Shown here: positions 35,600-43,804 of the stretch, piece by piece | How positions within the stretch are numbered: the first letter of the stretch is position 1 | How the letters are laid out: every line of letters starts with the position of its first letter | Source: Chryseobacterium sp. MYb264 | GTDB lineage: Bacteria > Bacteroidota > Bacteroidia > Flavobacteriales > Weeksellaceae | NCBI RefSeq assembly: GCF_035974275.1 | Contig: NZ_CP142422.1 | Location: 620,001-684,000 of the forward strand | DNA: 64,000 nucleotides | Direction of reading: 5' to 3' | Made by a program: the position numbers and the translations under genes | Notes under the pieces: model-generated | Database searches by the model: none | What the model saw: only the letters and a program-made list of their open reading frames with translations | Told to the model about the DNA's origin: nothing

Positions 35600-35815
35600 T
35601 CCCCAAGTTTTTGGCTTGATCCCTTATTGCCCAATATCCAAATAGAGAAAGATTCTTTATTTCCGTGGTTAGGCAACTTCTGGGAGACAACTTGTTACGG
35701 TAAATAGTTTTCACGGAAGTCTTCAACATGACGACTCCGCTTCCTGAAAATAGGGCTCATTGATCCAGAGTGTGTCATCTGTATCAAAAGCAATGGTTGT
35801 TATTGAATTGTTCAT
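35600..35815 (-). pseudogene. Decayed N-terminal fragment of a HAD-family phosphatase
   Basis: Reading the minus strand from the ATG at 35815 gives MNNSITTIAFDTDDTLW followed by INEPYFQEAE, the nucleophile motif (DxDxT) and N-terminus of a HAD hydrolase. A TGA stop follows at about codon 28. Shifting frame recovers EDFRENYLP, then VVSQKL, then in yet another frame TEIKNLSLFGY (about 35666-35634), all in the order expected of the intact family. At least two frameshifts and stops are therefore present, and the rest of the gene (about 170 codons) is gone. Nothing else in the 35509-35901 gap is gene-like. Confidence 0.65.
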
Positions 35816-35901
35816 ATTCTGTTCACTTTAGTTTTTGTAATTTTCTGCCGGCAAAATTCATAAAAAATACTAACCAGAAAGGACATTGGTCCAAAAAAAA
35901 T

Positions 35902-36582
35902 ATGTTAAGAACCAATCAAACATTTTTAGATTATTTAGAAACGCTTTATGTTCATCAGGAACATAAAAACGATATCATCATGAGATCTTATGAAAAAGGA
36001 GAAAAGATCCTGACACAAAATGAGGTTTCAACAAGAATAATGCTCGTAAAGAGTGGTATCACCAAGTGCTTTTTCGTTGAAGAAAATGATAAGGAATATA
36101 TTGTGGAATTTTTGGGAAAAGGAGAGATTATTGGTGAAATTGAAATGTTAAAGAATGTTTCATGCCTTTGCAGTATTGAGGCCATTACCGAGGTCACTGT
36201 ATATTCTATGAGGATTCCTTATTTTAGATCTCTGATCCAAAATGATCTCACTCTTAATAATTTACTGTTGGATGTCTTTGCAGAACGTATTGTTAATACA
36301 TCAAGCAGAGCATCTTACCAGCAGCTGCACACCACAGAGCATACCTTGTCTCAGCTTTTAGAGGTAAAATCCAAGGAAATGGAGATTTCGAAGGAAGATA
36401 TGGCTGCTTATCTGGGAATTACAGTGAGAAGTTTGGATCGTGCTTTGAAGGAGCTTCAGGAAAATGAAGAAGAAGAAGAATCCATTGCCAGAGAAAGAAA
36501 ATCTTCATGTATCTTTGCAGAAATAGGCTTTGATAATAAATGGAAGAACTTATATTCAGGAATGCAGAACCCGGGGATTTGA
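35902..36582 (+). CDS. Crp/Fnr family regulator (YeiL-like)
   Basis: A 226-residue protein with a cyclic-nucleotide-binding-like domain (GITKCFFVEENDKEYIVEFLGKGEIIGEIEML) and a winged helix with recognition helix AAYLGITVRSLDRALKEL. A Glu-rich run and about 30 further residues follow; the last 43 bases overlap the GNAT gene. I start at the ATG at 35902 (MLRTNQTFLDYLE). The longer frame to 35770 covers the HAD remnant on the other strand. The recognition helix (RSLDR) differs from the ETxxR of the other Crp paralogues here, so it should read another site. Confidence 0.82.
   Translation: MLRTNQTFLDYLETLYVHQEHKNDIIMRSYEKGEKILTQNEVSTRIMLVKSGITKCFFVEENDKEYIVEFLGKGEIIGEIEMLKNVSCLCSIEAITEVTVYSMRIPYFRSLIQNDLTLNNLLLDVFAERIVNTSSRASYQQLHTTEHTLSQLLEVKSKEMEISKEDMAAYLGITVRSLDRALKELQENEEEEESIARERKSSCIFAEIGFDNKWKNLYSGMQNPGI
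36510..36517 (+). promoter_or_regulatory. -7 element for the GNAT gene, inside the Crp/Fnr gene
   Basis: TATCTTTG is a perfect TAnnTTTG with a TTG 22 bases upstream (36485-36487), 22 bases before the GNAT start, within the 3' end of the upstream gene. Confidence 0.5.
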
Positions 36583-37046
36583 AGAAAATCGTTGAAATTT
36601 ATAATTCCACCATAGAATCGCGAATGGTGACAGCAGATACCGAAGCAGTATCTGTTGAAAGCAGAAAACAATGGTTTAATGATCATAATCCCGAAAAAAG
36701 ACCACTTTGGATGATCGAAGATTCTGAAAAAAATAAGATAGGATGGGTCAGTTTTACCTCTTTTTATGGTCGCCCGGCTTATGACGGTACGGTAGAAATC
36801 AGCATCTATATGGATGAAAATTTCCGGAGAAAAGGGTATGGTAAAAAAACCTTAGAGTATTGTATAGAGCACGCCGGAAAATTTGGAGTAAAAACTCTGC
36901 TGGGCTTTATATTTCTTCACAATGAACCGAGTATAAAACTCTTCCGGTATTTTGGGTTTGAAGATTGGGGGGTACTCCCTAATGTTGCCGTTATGGACGG
37001 GATAGAAAGAACACTTAAAATCTTAGGAAAAAGAATTGACTTATAA
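36540..37046 (+). CDS. GNAT-family N-acetyltransferase (phosphinothricin-acetyltransferase-like)
   Basis: A 168-residue protein of the PAT/YwnH branch: N-terminal LIFRNAEPGDLKKIVEIYN, acetyl-CoA loop ENFRRKGYGKKTLEYCI, and the C-terminal block NEPSIKLFRYFGFEDWGVLPNVA. It should acetylate an amino acid or an amino-acid-like toxin. Its first 43 bases overlap the upstream Crp/Fnr gene in another frame, and it has its own -7 element. Confidence 0.88.
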   Translation: MEELIFRNAEPGDLKKIVEIYNSTIESRMVTADTEAVSVESRKQWFNDHNPEKRPLWMIEDSEKNKIGWVSFTSFYGRPAYDGTVEISIYMDENFRRKGYGKKTLEYCIEHAGKFGVKTLLGFIFLHNEPSIKLFRYFGFEDWGVLPNVAVMDGIERTLKILGKRIDL

Positions 37047-37068
37047 AAAAAATCTTTGCAAACGGTAT

Positions 37069-37107
37069 AAAAAAGGCTTTGAAGTATAACTATCAAAGCC
37101 TTTTTTA
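37069..37107. terminator. Bidirectional terminator
   Basis: AAAAGGCTTTGA (37071-37082) and TCAAAGCCTTTT (37093-37104) pair perfectly between the convergent GNAT and pncA genes. Confidence 0.88.
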
Positions 37108-37140
37108 TATTGATAAAAAAATCGCTGATTAGTGAGATGG

Positions 37141-37746
37141 TTAGCCCAAAACAGTAACCCCTTTCTGGATCATTTCATAGATCGCATCTCTGCCATTATC
37201 AGGTTTTACGTTTACCGCGCGTGTTCCGTTGAAGTGAAGACAGGTTACATATCCGTTAGCAACCGCATCCGTACAGGTGAATTTCACACAATAATCCATC
37301 GCTAAACCTACGATTTCAACCAATTGAATTTCGTGATATTTTAAAAAATCATCCAACCCTGTTTTCATAAAATGATTATTGTCCTGAAAACCGCTGTACG
37401 CATCAATTTCAGTGTTTTTTCCCTTTTGAACGATATGCGTTACTTTATCTTTATTTAAATCTTTATGGAAATCTGCTCCAAAAGTATCCTGAATACAGTG
37501 ATCCGGCCACATAAACTGAGGGACACCATTCAGGATAATGCTTTCGCCAACCTTCCTGCCATTATTGCTGGCAAAACTTTTATGATTAGCGGGATGCCAG
37601 TCTTGGGTTAAAACAATTTGATCATATTCATTTTCCTCCATCAGAAGATTGATGTAAGGAATCACTTCATTTGCTCCCGGAACGGCTAGCGCGCCTCCTT
37701 CACAAAAATCATTCTGTACATCGACTATTATTAATGCTTTTTTCAT
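37141..37746 (-). CDS. pncA: Nicotinamidase/pyrazinamidase
   Basis: A 201-residue amidohydrolase that converts nicotinamide to nicotinate for NAD recycling. The catalytic triad can be seen as Asp in IIVDVQNDFCEGG, Lys in the HIVQKGKN block and Cys in GLAMDYCVKFTCTDA. The metal site is TQDWHPANHKSFA. Single-gene unit. Confidence 0.94.
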   Translation of the reverse strand: MKKALIIVDVQNDFCEGGALAVPGANEVIPYINLLMEENEYDQIVLTQDWHPANHKSFASNNGRKVGESIILNGVPQFMWPDHCIQDTFGADFHKDLNKDKVTHIVQKGKNTEIDAYSGFQDNNHFMKTGLDDFLKYHEIQLVEIVGLAMDYCVKFTCTDAVANGYVTCLHFNGTRAVNVKPDNGRDAIYEMIQKGVTVLG

Positions 37747-37916
37747 ATTTATAATCCTTGAATTTTTTTGATAAATTTACAAAAATCTACTGCTCAAAAA
37801 ACTTTCCAACTTTTATTTATCGGACAAATCGGCATTTTATTAATAAAAATTAAAATAAGAGCTAAAAATAATTGCAACAGAAGTCGGTTTCAATCGGTAA
37901 AGAGCTGCCAATAGCT

Positions 37917-37924
37917 TACCTTTG
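37917..37924 (+). promoter_or_regulatory. -7 element for the DEAD helicase gene
   Basis: TACCTTTG fits TAnnTTTG, 18 bases before the ATG at 37943. Confidence 0.5.
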
Positions 37925-37942
37925 CAGGAAATAAGTTTTTTT

Positions 37943-39085
37943 ATGTCATTTGAATCTTTAGGATTATCACACAATATCATTCGATCAGTCAATAAATTAG
38001 GTTATCTGAAGCCATTTCCTATTCAGGAGCAGGCAGTTCCTGTTATTTTGCAGGGCAAAGACCTGATGGGAATTGCACAGACAGGTTCCGGAAAAACGGC
38101 TTGCTTCGTCATGCCTATTTTAGAGAAACTGCAAAATGCTGAAGTTAAAAAAGATCGTAATGTAGAAGTTTTGATATTGGTTCCTACAAGAGAATTGGCG
38201 ATTCAGATCGATGAGGTTTTCAGAGCTTTTACAGATACTTTAAAGCGTGAAATCCGTACCATGGCGGTTTATGGCGGAGTTTCCATCAATCCGCAGATGA
38301 AAGGAATGTTTGGAGTAGAAGTTATTATCGCAACGCCGGGCCGTTTGTTGGATTTGATTGAACATAAAGCAGTAAGCATCTCAAGAATCAAACATTTGGT
38401 GATTGATGAAGCAGATAAAATGTTTCAATTAGGTTTTGGTGAAGAAATGAATAAACTTTTTGCCATGATGCCTGTCGCTAAACAAACGACTTTATTTTCG
38501 GCAACTTTAAATGACAAAGTTTCAGAAATGAAAGAACGTTTATCAATCAATCCTGTCATGATCGAGATCAAAAGAGAGGAAGTTGAAATTGATAATATTG
38601 AACAACTGGCTTACCACGTTTCTCCGGAAAATAAAGGTCCGTTTTTGAGATATTTAATTAAAGAAAAAAATATTGAAAAAGCTTTGATATTTGTCTCTTC
38701 TACAAGATCTGCGGATAATTTGGTTGAAAAATTAAAGAAGAATAAAATTAAAGCGGTTGCGATTCACAGTCAGAAATCGCAGGGTGCAAGAAGAAATAAT
38801 CTGGAAGAATTTAAATCAAGCGGAGCTCAGATTTTGGTGGCAACAGACTTGATTGGTCGGGGTATTCATATTGAATCTTTGCCTTATGTCATTAATTACG
38901 AATTGCCGAGATCGCCGTTAGATTATATTCACAGAATCGGTAGAACGGGGCGTGCGAATGAAAAAGGAACCGCAATAAACATTCTAACAGATGATGAATT
39001 GCAGCATTTCAGAGTGATTCAGAAGAAAATGGGGAAAAAGGTGACTTTGCAGAGGACTGAGGATGTTAATTTGCACGGTTATTAA
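37943..39085 (+). CDS. DEAD-box RNA helicase (RhlE-like, minimal)
   Basis: A 380-residue helicase consisting of the two RecA domains with almost no tail. Motifs: FPIQEQAVP (Q), AQTGSGKT (I), PTRELA (Ia), TPGR (Ib), DEAD (II), SAT (III), ATDLIGRGIH (V) and HRIGRTGR (VI). It unwinds short RNA duplexes in ribosome assembly or mRNA turnover. The C-terminal RNA-binding extension found in many RhlE proteins is missing. Confidence 0.92.
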   Translation: MSFESLGLSHNIIRSVNKLGYLKPFPIQEQAVPVILQGKDLMGIAQTGSGKTACFVMPILEKLQNAEVKKDRNVEVLILVPTRELAIQIDEVFRAFTDTLKREIRTMAVYGGVSINPQMKGMFGVEVIIATPGRLLDLIEHKAVSISRIKHLVIDEADKMFQLGFGEEMNKLFAMMPVAKQTTLFSATLNDKVSEMKERLSINPVMIEIKREEVEIDNIEQLAYHVSPENKGPFLRYLIKEKNIEKALIFVSSTRSADNLVEKLKKNKIKAVAIHSQKSQGARRNNLEEFKSSGAQILVATDLIGRGIHIESLPYVINYELPRSPLDYIHRIGRTGRANEKGTAINILTDDELQHFRVIQKKMGKKVTLQRTEDVNLHGY

Positions 39086-39095
39086 TTAAAATATA

Positions 39096-39126
39096 GAGCT
39101 TCAATTTTATAATTGAGGCTTTTTTA
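39096..39126 (+). terminator. Terminator after the helicase gene
   Basis: AGCTTCAATT pairs with AATTGAGGCT (one G-T pair), followed by T6. Confidence 0.75.
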
Positions 39127-39135
39127 TTTAAAAAA

Positions 39136-39167
39136 CTTCGACAGAGTTTGTCATTCCGTAGGAATCT
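39136..39167. repeat. Dispersed repeat fragment
   Basis: The words CTTCGACAGAG and GTCATTCC resemble the arms at 12414-12480 and 1154-1178. A partial or variant copy. Confidence 0.45.
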
Positions 39168-39314
39168 CAACATAATAGTAAAGGTTATAATTTAAGTTTA
39201 AATAAATGGCAAGTAATCAATAGTTTTAAACAGTTAAAACCTATCAACGAAAATTTTCAATAATTGAAATTTAAAATAATAAATTTACCTTTTAAAGTAA
39301 TAAGATTAACAGAA

Positions 39315-39851
39315 ATGAGCAACTTAGAACAAAAGAAATTTCCGATCGGTCAGTTTCAGCAACCCGAACATATTAGCGATACAGATATATCAGATTATAT
39401 TAAGGTAATCGAAGATTTTCCTAAAAGAATAAAACTTGTTATCGCTGATTGGTCCGACGAGCAGCTAGATACTCCCTATCGAGAAGGCGGCTGGACCGTG
39501 AGATAGCTTGTGAATCACTTGGCAGACAGCCATATCAATAGTTTTACCCGTTTTAAATTGGCTTTAACAGAGGATAATCCAAATATTAAACCTTACGATG
39601 AGGCAAAATGGGCAGAGCTTCCAGACAGTCTTTCAATGCCGATAAAACCTGCTTTAAGAATGCTGAAAGGAACTCACCAAAGATGGACGGCTTTATTGAA
39701 ACAGCTTTCTTATGAGCAGTTTTTGAGAACTTTTCATCATCCGGAGCAAAACGTAGATTATGATCTAAGAAACTGCCTGGCGATGTATGTTTGGCACTGT
39801 AATCATCATTTTGCGCATATCAATAATCTTAAGAATGAAAAAGGTTGGTAA
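39315..39851 (+). pseudogene. YfiT-like bacillithiol transferase, interrupted by an amber codon
   Basis: A DinB-superfamily thiol transferase frame of 178 codons with TAG at 39504-39506. Codons before it end PYREGGWTVR, and after it the same frame continues LVNHLADSHINSFTRFKLAL and ends WHCNHHFAHINNLKN. These are contiguous family blocks, with the three metal-binding His (NHLADSH and HCNHHFAH) all after the stop. The normal residue at the stop is expected to be Gln, so one C-to-T change (CAG to TAG) explains it. It may be a recent nonsense mutation, a readthrough case or a base-call error. It overlaps the DUF1569 gene by 7 bases and heads a bacillithiol-type operon. ATG at 39315 chosen (MSNLEQKKFP). 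Confidence 0.85.
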
Positions 39852-40306
39852 AGAAAAGTCTTCACAATCGGATTTACTTTAACGAAATTATAGAGAGAAT
39901 TTCAAATCTTAGCGAAAATTCTCAACGAAAATGGGGAACTATGGATGTTTCTCAAATGCTTTGCCATTGCCATTTGGTGTTGCAAATTCCGCTTCAGAAA
40001 ATTGAAATTCCGGAGATTAATCCCTTTTTTAAAGCCATCGGAATTTTAACTAAAAAAGAAATGCAGATTTTCAATAACGGAATTCCCCGAAATATGCCAA
40101 CTTTTCAAAAACTAATCGTTAATTTTGAATGTAATTTCGATGAAGGCAGAAAAAACCTGTTAAAGACGCTGGATGAATACTGGGAAGTGTATCAAAAAGA
40201 TAATTTACCAAGTAGTCATCGGCTTTTCGGAGAAATGAAAGAGAAAGATTGGGGATTTTTGGAGTACAAACACCTCGATCATCATTTAAAACAGTTTAAC
40301 GTATGA
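39845..40306 (+). CDS. DUF1569 (DinB-like) protein
   Basis: A 153-residue protein; SQMLCHCHLVLQIPL and the C-terminal block HRLFGEMKEKDWGFLEYKHLDHHLKQF are the DUF1569 signature, a probable member of the DinB fold with His residues placed for metal binding. Enzymatic role unknown. The start is a TTG at 39845, since no ATG precedes the conserved KKSLHN block; it overlaps yfiT by 7 bases and ytxJ by 4 (ATGA). Tight coupling suggests a shared thiol-transfer role. Confidence 0.8.
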   Translation: MVKKSLHNRIYFNEIIERISNLSENSQRKWGTMDVSQMLCHCHLVLQIPLQKIEIPEINPFFKAIGILTKKEMQIFNNGIPRNMPTFQKLIVNFECNFDEGRKNLLKTLDEYWEVYQKDNLPSSHRLFGEMKEKDWGFLEYKHLDHHLKQFNV

Positions 40307-40680
40307 GTTTTTTTGATAAAATATTTGGCGGAAAAAGTGAGGCTTCGGAACAGAAGTCTTTCTGGAAAAAGATAGAAGATGAAGCAGATTTAAAAGCGGC
40401 GATTGAAAATTCTAATACTCACAAAATCGGAATTTTCAAACATTCTACAAGTTGTTTTATCAGCAAAACAGTCTTGAGAAATTTTGAAAAAGAAGTCGAA
40501 AACCAAGATGAAAAAGTAGAATTATATTATCTTGATCTGTTGGCTCACAGACCTTTGTCTAATAAAATTGCTGAAGACCTGGGAATTCGTCATGAAAGCC
40601 CTCAATTTATCGTCATAGAAAATGGAAAAGCAGTTAACAATGCTTCTCATCAGGATATATCTCTAAGTCAGCTTCTGTAA
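40303..40680 (+). CDS. ytxJ: Bacillithiol-system redox protein YtxJ (monothiol bacilliredoxin)
   Basis: A 125-residue thioredoxin-fold protein. The redox motif is KHSTSCFISKTV (Cys51), where the family has HSTxCPIS; the Pro after Cys is replaced by Phe. The cis-Pro block SPQFIVIENGKAV is present. It should remove bacillithiol from mixed disulfides. It starts inside the DUF1569 stop (ATGA overlap) and is followed 4 bases later by a Crp/Fnr gene. Confidence 0.88.
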   Translation: MSFFDKIFGGKSEASEQKSFWKKIEDEADLKAAIENSNTHKIGIFKHSTSCFISKTVLRNFEKEVENQDEKVELYYLDLLAHRPLSNKIAEDLGIRHESPQFIVIENGKAVNNASHQDISLSQLL

Positions 40681-40684
40681 ACAC

Positions 40685-41281
40685 ATGAAAAATATTAATA
40701 ATTATCTGGCAAAAGTATTAAATGTTCCCTTAGAAAAAGTGAACATGTGCAGTCTGCACTACGAAGTAAAAAAAGTCTCTAAAAACCAGTTCCTTCTGCA
40801 ATATGGCGAGGTTTGCAGACATATTTATTTCGTGGAAAAAGGATTGCTGAAAATGTATTCTATCGATAAAAACGGGAAAGAACATATTATTCAGTTTGCT
40901 CCTGAAAGCTGGCTGACCTCCGACCGAAGCAGTCTGTATTTCAACGAAAAATCAATTTATTATATAGAAGCGGTTGAAGATTCTGAAGTCCTTCTGCTGC
41001 ATCCCGATTTCATTAGCAAATTGGTTGGAGAATTCCCCAACAGCCTTGAAAAAAGTGATATTTTGGTGCAGAAGCATATTAAAAGTCTTCAGGACAGAAT
41101 CAACTCTTTATTAGGTGAAACCGCCGAAGAACGGTATATGAAATTTATTAAAATGTACCCTGATTTGTTGCTGAGAGTTCCACAATGGATGATTGCTTCT
41201 TATTTAGGAATCACGCCTGAAAGTCTTAGTCGCGTGAGAAAAGAACTGGCGCGAAAAAATTTCGTTACGGATAATAAATAG
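40685..41281 (+). CDS. Crp/Fnr family regulator of the bacillithiol-type operon
   Basis: A 198-residue regulator: barrel domain with FVEKGLLKMYSIDKNGKEHIIQFAPESWL, and winged helix with recognition helix YLGITPESLSRVRKEL. No Fnr-type cysteine cluster. It is the last gene of the yfiT-DUF1569-ytxJ unit, so it probably autoregulates it or responds to the same stress. A terminator follows. Confidence 0.88.
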   Translation: MKNINNYLAKVLNVPLEKVNMCSLHYEVKKVSKNQFLLQYGEVCRHIYFVEKGLLKMYSIDKNGKEHIIQFAPESWLTSDRSSLYFNEKSIYYIEAVEDSEVLLLHPDFISKLVGEFPNSLEKSDILVQKHIKSLQDRINSLLGETAEERYMKFIKMYPDLLLRVPQWMIASYLGITPESLSRVRKELARKNFVTDNK

Positions 41282-41294
41282 CTTAAAAATATTC

Positions 41295-41329
41295 AAGGCT
41301 AGTGAGCAATCTGCTGATTAGCCTTTTTT
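41295..41329. terminator. Bidirectional terminator
   Basis: AAGGCTA (41295-41301) pairs with TAGCCTT (41319-41325), then T, between convergent genes. Confidence 0.75.
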
Positions 41330-42743
41330 ATTGAATCAATTTTGCGAGTTTTCCGACTTTTATTAAGCTTGATTCTGTATTTTCATTCCACGGAAGTCCA
41401 ATGCAAAGGCGCATACAATGATTAAACTGCTCCTGAAGCGTAAACATTCTTCCCGGCGCAATGCTGATATTTTGCTTGATCGCTAAATCGTACAATTCAT
41501 TGGTTTTAATTTTCTTATCAAATTCCAACCAAAGTGAAAGTCCGCCCTGTGGACGGCTGGTTTTTGTACCGTCAGGAAAATGTTCAGCAATGGTCTGTGC
41601 GTAATTCTGATAATTATTCTGCAATGTTCTGCGGAGCTGATGCAGATGTTTTTCATATTTTCCGGATTTTAAAAAATTGGCAACCGCTTCATTAACGATG
41701 GTGATCGATGAGGTAGCATGAAGTAACTTCATTTTCAGGATTTTATCTTTGTATTTTCCGGGTGCGATCCAGCCCACACGATATCCCGGAGCCAGTGTTT
41801 TGGAAATCGAACTGCAATAGAGAACGTTTCCTTCCTTATCAAAAGATTTGCAGCATTTAGGACGATTTGAACCAAAATAAAGATCTCCATATACGTCATC
41901 TTCAATCAATGGAATATTGTTTTCAGATAACAGTTTTACGACTTCCTTTTTATTTTCATCCGACATTAAACTTCCCAACGGTGCATTGTAATTCGGAATT
42001 AAAAGACACAGATCTATTTTGGGAATTACTTTTTTCAATGCATCAATTTCAATTCCGGTAATGGGGTGCGTGGGCAATTCTAAAACTTTCAAGCCTAAAC
42101 CATTCGCCAGCTGTAAAATTCCTGGATAACAAGGGCTTTCAATCGCAATCGTGTCACCGGGTTTTCCTAAAGCCATCAGGCAAAAAGATAAGGCATTCAT
42201 TCCGCCATTGGTGGTTACAAGATCATTTTCGCTTAAGTTTCCTCCCCATGTCAGCGAGCGGACCGCGATCATTCTTCGAAGTTTTAAGTTGCCCTGAAGT
42301 TCTTCAAATTCAGTTCCGCCTTCTTTGAGTTCTCTCGTTGCGGTGATAATCTCCTTTTTAAGTTTAGCCTGAGGAAGCAGATCTCCTGAGGGAATCCCGA
42401 TGGAAAAAATGGTCATGTCTTTTTTACCGATATTTTCGTAGACTTTACTGATGAGTTCATCAGGTTCTACATTATTGGCAATTAAAGATGGGCGGCTGAT
42501 TTCCGGAAGCGGAAGTTTTACCGACAATAATTTGCTGACAAAATATCCCGATTGAGGTTTAGATTCGATTAAAGATTGTGATTCCAGTTCGAGAAAAACA
42601 CGCTTGGCAGTGTTCATACTGATTTGATGTTCCTGGCAAAGCGTTCGTACAGAAGGTAATTTATCTCCTGATTTTAAAACTCCGTTTCTGATTTGCGAAG
42701 CAATACCTCCAGCAATTTCTGTGTATAAAAATTCTTTATTCAT
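41328..42743 (-). CDS. MocR/PdxR-type regulator (GntR helix-turn-helix fused to aminotransferase)
   Basis: A 471-residue fusion. Residues 1-70 are a GntR winged helix (KLPSVRTLCQEHQISMNTAKRVFLELESQ). Residues about 110-470 are a fold-type I aminotransferase-like domain with the PLP lysine in SSISKTLAPGYRVGW. Such proteins sense PLP or an amino-acid/PLP adduct and control a divergent gene. The divergent neighbour is an EamA exporter 92 bases away, the likely target. Confidence 0.9.
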   Translation of the reverse strand: MNKEFLYTEIAGGIASQIRNGVLKSGDKLPSVRTLCQEHQISMNTAKRVFLELESQSLIESKPQSGYFVSKLLSVKLPLPEISRPSLIANNVEPDELISKVYENIGKKDMTIFSIGIPSGDLLPQAKLKKEIITATRELKEGGTEFEELQGNLKLRRMIAVRSLTWGGNLSENDLVTTNGGMNALSFCLMALGKPGDTIAIESPCYPGILQLANGLGLKVLELPTHPITGIEIDALKKVIPKIDLCLLIPNYNAPLGSLMSDENKKEVVKLLSENNIPLIEDDVYGDLYFGSNRPKCCKSFDKEGNVLYCSSISKTLAPGYRVGWIAPGKYKDKILKMKLLHATSSITIVNEAVANFLKSGKYEKHLHQLRRTLQNNYQNYAQTIAEHFPDGTKTSRPQGGLSLWLEFDKKIKTNELYDLAIKQNISIAPGRMFTLQEQFNHCMRLCIGLPWNENTESSLIKVGKLAKLIQ

Positions 42744-42760
42744 ATTAAACTGTGCTCATG

Positions 42761-42811
42761 CAAATATACAAAACTGAGACTGTGTTTATTTGTTTTTCCT
42801 TTTTAATTTTG
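42761..42811. promoter_or_regulatory. Divergent promoter region of the MocR and EamA genes
   Basis: TATATTTG on the minus strand (42761-42768) serves the MocR gene, and TAATTTTG on the plus strand (42804-42811) the EamA gene. ACTGTG occurs twice as a direct repeat (42749-42754 and 42778-42783), which suits the direct-repeat operators known for MocR proteins. Confidence 0.5.
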
Positions 42812-42835
42812 AACCAATAATAAATTAGATTTCAA

Positions 42836-43720
42836 ATGTTAGCCAATACAATATCAAAAGACCAAAGCATCAATGGATGGATCAACGGTTTTATCGGAGT
42901 CGTGATCTTCAGTGGCGGAATGCCAGCAACAAAATTAGCTGTGATGGAAATGAGTCCGCTTTTTGTAACGATTGCAAGAGCGGGAATTGCAGGAGTTTTA
43001 GCACTTTCTGTTATTTTAATTAATAAAGAAAAACGTCCGGCAAAAGATCAGTTTTTCTCATTATTACTGGTTTCTATCGGTTGTGTGATCGGGTTTCCTT
43101 TGCTGTCGGCTTTAGCGGTGCAATATATTACTTCAGCTCATTCGATTGTGTTTTTAGGAATGTTACCGATGATGACGGCTATTTTCGGAGTGATGCGTGG
43201 CGGAGAAAGGCCTCATCCTATATTCTGGCTTTTTTCGATTATAGGAAGTGCTTTGGTGGTTGGTTTTGCGGTGTTTCAAGGGATTTCGGCAAATCCGATG
43301 GGAGATATTTTAATGTTTGCTGCAGTTGTTTTATGCGGTTTAGGATATGCGGAAGGTGCTAAATTATCAAAAACATTAGGCGGATGGCAGGTGATTTCTT
43401 GGGCGTTGATCTTAGCTTTACCCATTATGATTCCTTTGTTTTTCATTTATTTTCCTCAAAATGTAAAGGAAATCAGCTTTAGCGGTTGGTTTGGCTTAGG
43501 GTATATTTCAATATTCAGTATGTTTATTGGTTTTATCTTTTGGTACAAAGGGCTCGCGCAAGGGGGAATCGCCACGGTGGGGCAGTTACAGCTTTTACAG
43601 CCGTTTTTCGGGTTGGGGTTGGCTGCTTATTTTCTTCACGAGCAGGTAAGCATGGGAATGCTCGGAATTACCGTTGGGGTGATCCTTTGTGTTGCCGGAA
43701 CGAAAAAATTTGCGAAATAG
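42836..43720 (+). CDS. EamA/DMT-superfamily transporter
   Basis: A 294-residue inner-membrane protein with 10 hydrophobic segments in two EamA repeats (GGMPATKLAVMEMSPLFVTIAR in the first, IGFIFWYKGLAQGGIATVGQLQLLQPFFGLGLA in the second). It should export an amino acid or related metabolite. The divergent MocR regulator suggests induction by an amino acid or PLP-linked signal. Confidence 0.88.
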   Translation: MLANTISKDQSINGWINGFIGVVIFSGGMPATKLAVMEMSPLFVTIARAGIAGVLALSVILINKEKRPAKDQFFSLLLVSIGCVIGFPLLSALAVQYITSAHSIVFLGMLPMMTAIFGVMRGGERPHPIFWLFSIIGSALVVGFAVFQGISANPMGDILMFAAVVLCGLGYAEGAKLSKTLGGWQVISWALILALPIMIPLFFIYFPQNVKEISFSGWFGLGYISIFSMFIGFIFWYKGLAQGGIATVGQLQLLQPFFGLGLAAYFLHEQVSMGMLGITVGVILCVAGTKKFAK

Positions 43721-43735
43721 ATTATTTCTCTACAG

Positions 43736-43781
43736 TATGACTCAAGTCATAAAATACTATTAAAATGTTTGTCTACTTTTG
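43736..43781 (+). promoter_or_regulatory. Crp/Fnr-type palindrome plus -7 element before the small lipoprotein gene
   Basis: TATGACTCAAGTCATA (43736-43751) is a TGA-N6-TCA palindrome with 6-base arms. The -7 element TACTTTTG is at 43774-43781, 30.5 bases from the palindrome centre, and no -33 element is present. This fits an activator-dependent (class II) promoter. Eighteen of the 21 bases from TGA onward are identical to the site at 45586. Confidence 0.7.
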
Positions 43782-43804
43782 GAGTACACCAAAAAATAAA
43801 TATT

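Noticed and set aside
36463..36582. Possible frameshift at the GAA repeat near the end of the Crp/Fnr gene
   Set aside because: The in-frame continuation (SIARERKS) looks like a normal Crp C-terminal strand, and the alternative frames are no better, so I keep it as one intact gene with a long tail.
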